A DNA stretch of 8,837 nt from Treponema sp. (GTDB lineage Bacteria; Spirochaetota; Spirochaetia; Treponematales; Breznakiellaceae). A model generated the notes under the pieces. The model searched no databases. It worked only from the letters and a program-made list of their open reading frames with translations, and was not told the origin of the DNA. A program made the translations under genes and the position numbers. Positions within the stretch are counted from its first letter, which is position 1. Every line of letters begins with the position of its first letter. The stretch spans positions 18,201 to 27,037 of the forward strand of contig WQRT01000002.1 of NCBI GenBank assembly GCA_009786625.1, written 5' to 3'. Positions 6,293-8,837 of the stretch are shown here, piece after piece.

Positions 6293-7636
6293 TTGGCGAA
6301 ATTAAATCAAGCGCAGACAAAGGTAAAAAGAATTCTTATCGCTAACCGCGGGGAAATCGCTGTCCGTGTTATCCGCGCCTGCCGTGAAATGGGACTTGAA
6401 ACAACAGCCGTTTACTCCGCCGCGGACAAGGACAGCCTCCATGTAAAGATGGCGGATAAATCCGTTTGTATAGGCCCCGCACCTTCATCGCAAAGTTACC
6501 TGAATACAGATAATATTATAATGGCGGCAATGCACACACACTGCGACGCGGTACATCCCGGAGTCGGATTTCTTTCAGAAAACGCCGCTTTCGCGCGACT
6601 TGTCCGCGGCAACGGTCTTGTTTTTATCGGTCCTGATCCTGATGTAATAGAGTTGTTAGGTGACAAGGTACGCTCAAGGGAGACAGCCCGCAAGTACGGA
6701 CTTCCTGTTACGCCGGGAACAGGAGCGTTAAACGCAAATGACGGTAAGGCTGTAGAAGAAGCGGAAAAAATCGGTTTTCCAGTTATTATAAAAGCGGCGG
6801 CTGGCGGTGGCGGCAAAGGAATGCGTATTGTTCGCAAACCTGAGGATCTCGCGGAAAACATCAGTCTTGCAAGCCGCGAAGCCAAGACAAATTTCGCGGA
6901 TGGAACTGTCTTTTTAGAAAAATATCTTGAAAACCCGCGCCATGTGGAACTGCAAATACTGTCTGACGGTAACGGAAATGCCGCCGTCCTCGGCGAGCGT
7001 GACTGCACGGTACAGATGAATCATCAAAAACTTATAGAGGAAAGCCCATCTCCGGCGGTGACCGATAAAATGAGGGAAGCAATGGCGGCAGGAGCAGTTC
7101 CAATGTTTAAGGATTTAAAATACCGCGGAGCCGGCACTATCGAATTCCTTGTAGAAGGAGAAAATTTTTACTTTATGGAAGTAAACGCGCGTGTTCAAGT
7201 TGAACATCCTGTCAGCGAATTTGTTACGGGCATTGATATTATCCGCCAGCAGATTCTCGCCTGCGTAGAAGGACGCATGGAAATTGATCCAAACGCGATT
7301 AATATAAACGGCTGGTCAATTGAATGTAGAATCAACGCGCTTACTCCCGGAAAAATAGCCCGGCTTGAAATTCCGGGCGGCATGGGTGTCCGCTTTGATT
7401 CGTTTTTATACAATGGATGCACAATCTCTCCGCACTATGACTCGATGATCGCGAAACTTATTGTTCACGATATTGACAGAAAACACGCTTTAGCGAAAAT
7501 GGACAGAGCGTTACGCGAACTTGTTGTCGACGGGATAAAAACAAATATTGAACGCCAAAGATGCATTATAAATCATCCTGTATTCCATTATGGTGTTTTC
7601 GGAACATCATGGTACCCGGATATGGAAAGGAAATAA
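6293..7636 (+). CDS. accC: Biotin carboxylase subunit of acetyl-CoA carboxylase, AccC
   Basis: AccC uses ATP and bicarbonate to carboxylate the biotin on AccB. From the TTG it has 447 residues (E. coli AccC has 449). It starts MAKLNQAQTKVKRILIANRG, and the N-terminal domain motif IANRGEIA is at 16-23. The ATP-grasp glycine loop is at 171-176 (GGGGKG) after Lys167. The catalytic set is present: His217, His244, Gln245, Lys246, Glu284, Glu296, Asn298, Arg300, Gln302, Val303, Glu304 and Arg346. Three conserved signatures differ from E. coli. HPGYGFLSEN reads HPGVGFLSEN (Val91), QRRHQK reads QMNHQK (242-243), and INAEDPNTFLPSPGKI is shortened to INALTPGKI (347-355), a loss of seven residues. All are in frame and the rest of the protein is well conserved, so these look like lineage features rather than decay. 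Pyruvate carboxylase and other acyl-CoA carboxylases share this fold, but the length and the accB and accD neighbours fix the assignment. Confidence 0.95.
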   Translation: MAKLNQAQTKVKRILIANRGEIAVRVIRACREMGLETTAVYSAADKDSLHVKMADKSVCIGPAPSSQSYLNTDNIIMAAMHTHCDAVHPGVGFLSENAAFARLVRGNGLVFIGPDPDVIELLGDKVRSRETARKYGLPVTPGTGALNANDGKAVEEAEKIGFPVIIKAAAGGGGKGMRIVRKPEDLAENISLASREAKTNFADGTVFLEKYLENPRHVELQILSDGNGNAAVLGERDCTVQMNHQKLIEESPSPAVTDKMREAMAAGAVPMFKDLKYRGAGTIEFLVEGENFYFMEVNARVQVEHPVSEFVTGIDIIRQQILACVEGRMEIDPNAININGWSIECRINALTPGKIARLEIPGGMGVRFDSFLYNGCTISPHYDSMIAKLIVHDIDRKHALAKMDRALRELVVDGIKTNIERQRCIINHPVFHYGVFGTSWYPDMERK

Positions 7637-7639
7637 AAA

Positions 7640-8443
7640 ATGAAAGACACAGAAGCTCAAGTTTGCCCAAAGTGTGAAATTTCGTATAACGAAAATGATG
7701 TAAGCGCCTCTCTTAACACGTGTCCCGGCTGCGGTTTTCATTACAGAATGGAACCGATGCAAAGAATCGCTTACCTTGCAGACGAAGGCAGTTTCAGCGA
7801 ATTTTCAGGCAATCTTCATTCGCTTAATCCCATTGATCTCGCAGGCTACGAAGAAAAATTATCCGCAGCGCAGGCAAAAGCGCAGATGAAAGACGCGGTT
7901 GTCACAGGAACATGCACAATAGAAGGAAAACCTTTAATACTTGGAATAATGTCTTTTAACTTTATGGGCGGCTCTATGGGATCTGTAGTAGGAGAAAAAG
8001 TGACACGCGCCCTTTTAAAAGGAGCTGAAGAAAAAATTCCTGTGCTGCTTTATACGACATCAGGCGGCGCGAGAATGCAGGAAGGAATATTTTCACTTTT
8101 ACAGATGGCCAAAACATCAAGCGCGGCGGCAGAACTCGCAAAAGCCGGCGTTCCGTATTTTGTTATACTCTGCGATCCGACAACCGGAGGCGTAACGGCA
8201 TCCTTCGCGATGTTAGCTGACATTATAATGGCGGAACCCGGCGCGTTAATCGGTTTCGCGGGTCCGCGCGTTATAGAAGGCACGATCAGGCAAATTCTTC
8301 CCGAAGGATTCCAGAGAGCGGAATTCCAGTTAGAAAAAGGCTTCGTAGACGCTATTGTGCAAAGAAGCGATCAAAGGAAAACAATTTCTTCGCTTATCGA
8401 TCTTCACTGTCCCGGAACGGATGACAAAGGATGCGGTTTATGA
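7640..8443 (+). CDS. accD: Acetyl-CoA carboxylase carboxyltransferase subunit beta, AccD
   Basis: AccD pairs with AccA to move the carboxyl group from biotin to acetyl-CoA, giving malonyl-CoA. The protein has 267 residues, shorter than the 304 of E. coli, partly because it begins almost directly at the zinc finger. That finger is Cys9, Cys12, Cys28 and Cys31 with the same CxxC-x15-CxxC spacing as E. coli AccD. The crotonase-like carboxyltransferase domain follows, with [13 protein letters not shown] (108-120), the SGGARMQEG oxyanion segment (141-149) and [12 protein letters not shown] (179-190). The ATG lies three bases after the accC stop, with AAAGGA at 7626-7631 inside the end of accC. Its TGA stop overlaps the ATG of accA in an ATGA junction, a common arrangement for subunits made in equal amounts. 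Confidence 0.96.
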   Translation: MKDTEAQVCPKCEISYNENDVSASLNTCPGCGFHYRMEPMQRIAYLADEGSFSEFSGNLHSLNPIDLAGYEEKLSAAQAKAQMKDAVVTGTCTIEGKPLILGIMSFNFMGGSMGSVVGEKVTRALLKGAEEKIPVLLYTTSGGARMQEGIFSLLQMAKTSSAAAELAKAGVPYFVILCDPTTGGVTASFAMLADIIMAEPGALIGFAGPRVIEGTIRQILPEGFQRAEFQLEKGFVDAIVQRSDQRKTISSLIDLHCPGTDDKGCGL

Positions 8444-8837
8444 ATACGCAAAACAGAAATGATCTTGAGAAAAAATTTCAAGAACTAAAAAATCTAATTA
8501 ATGAATCTGATATTGAAGCCGATGATGAACTTGCGATACTGGAAGAAAAAATACGTTCCATGTCAAAAGCCGAAGCAGTCTGGAAAAAAGTCGAACTCGC
8601 CCGCCACCCCGAAAGACCTTACGCGATGGATTATATTACAAGAATATTCAACGGCTTTTTCGAACTTCACGGCGACCGCGCGTACGGCGATGATCCGGCG
8701 ATTATCGGAGGGATTGCCTTTTTAGATTCAAGACCTGTAACGATTATCGCCAATCAAAAAGGAAGAACGTTAAAAGAAAATGTTTACCGCAATCACGGCA
8801 TGGCAAATCCTGAAGGGTACCGCAAAGCTCTGCGCCT
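8440..8837 (+). CDS. accA: Acetyl-CoA carboxylase carboxyltransferase subunit alpha, AccA (partial, 3' end outside window)
   Basis: AccA is the second carboxyltransferase subunit and forms an alpha2-beta2 complex with AccD. Only the first 133 residues are present; the reading frame is still open at the right edge, where a typical protein would run to about 315-320 residues. An N-terminal charged helical stretch (8-50, coiled-coil-like) leads to the family signature [15 protein letters not shown] (52-66), then HGDRAYGDD (77-85), IANQKGR (103-109) and [11 protein letters not shown] (123-133). The ATG overlaps the accD stop by four bases and has AAAGGA at 8426-8431, eight bases upstream. Although cut off, the conserved segments make this a firm call. 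The catalytic oxyanion loop lies beyond the window and cannot be checked. Confidence 0.95.
   Translation, partial: MNTQNRNDLEKKFQELKNLINESDIEADDELAILEEKIRSMSKAEAVWKKVELARHPERPYAMDYITRIFNGFFELHGDRAYGDDPAIIGGIAFLDSRPVTIIANQKGRTLKENVYRNHGMANPEGYRKALR

Noticed and set aside
6496..7008. Antisense open frame of 170 codons opposite accC
   Set aside because: Low-complexity Ser/Pro/Arg product with no family motifs, opposite a conserved ATP-grasp region.
97..8837. An undescribed biosynthetic or defence system
   Set aside because: Every gene has clear motifs of a known FAS II or acetyl-CoA carboxylase component, and no unassigned gene remains.

Overview
This window is one long, single-strand block of housekeeping lipid genes: a type II fatty acid synthesis (FAS II) and acetyl-CoA carboxylase operon. 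The order is fabH, fabD, fabG, fabF, fabZ, fabV, accB, accC, accD, accA, all on the + strand. The last gene runs off the right edge. Nothing convincing lies on the minus strand, and there is no rRNA, tRNA, CRISPR array or mobile element.

Layout. Bases 1-96 are an AT-rich leader with a perfect TTGACA and TATAAT (19-base spacer) and a pair of near-identical 15-base direct repeats. From 97 onward the genes are packed tightly. fabH and fabD overlap by 7 bases, accD and accA overlap by 4, and most other gaps are 3-13 bases. The only larger gap is 53 bases between fabF and fabZ; it holds a small GC-rich hairpin and splits the operon into fabHDGF and fabZ-fabV-accBCDA. Two genes (fabG, accC) start with TTG behind good ribosome binding sites.

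How the genes work together. AccA and AccD (carboxyltransferase), AccB (biotin carrier) and AccC (biotin carboxylase) make malonyl-CoA. FabD moves the malonyl group to acyl carrier protein. FabH starts the chain from an acyl-CoA, and FabG, FabZ and FabV reduce, dehydrate and reduce again. FabF extends the chain. The enoyl reductase is FabV, not FabI, FabK or FabL. No acyl carrier protein gene and no regulator gene (fabT or fapR type) is present in the window, so both must be encoded elsewhere.

Organism. The gene order resembles the fab-acc clusters of Firmicutes, whereas FabV is best known from Gammaproteobacteria and from Treponema denticola (trans-2-enoyl-CoA reductase). Moderate GC, TTG starts and a FabV inside a Firmicutes-like cluster suggest an anaerobic spirochaete (Treponema-like) or a clostridial relative. 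This is inference and not secure.

Novelty. I do not see an undescribed system. The points most worth a second look are departures from conserved motifs in recognisable enzymes: AccC lacks seven residues of a conserved signature and has changes in two more, FabH has His where the usual CoA-contacting Arg sits, and FabF has changes in two active-site loops. The promoter repeats and the fabF-fabZ junction are also of interest.
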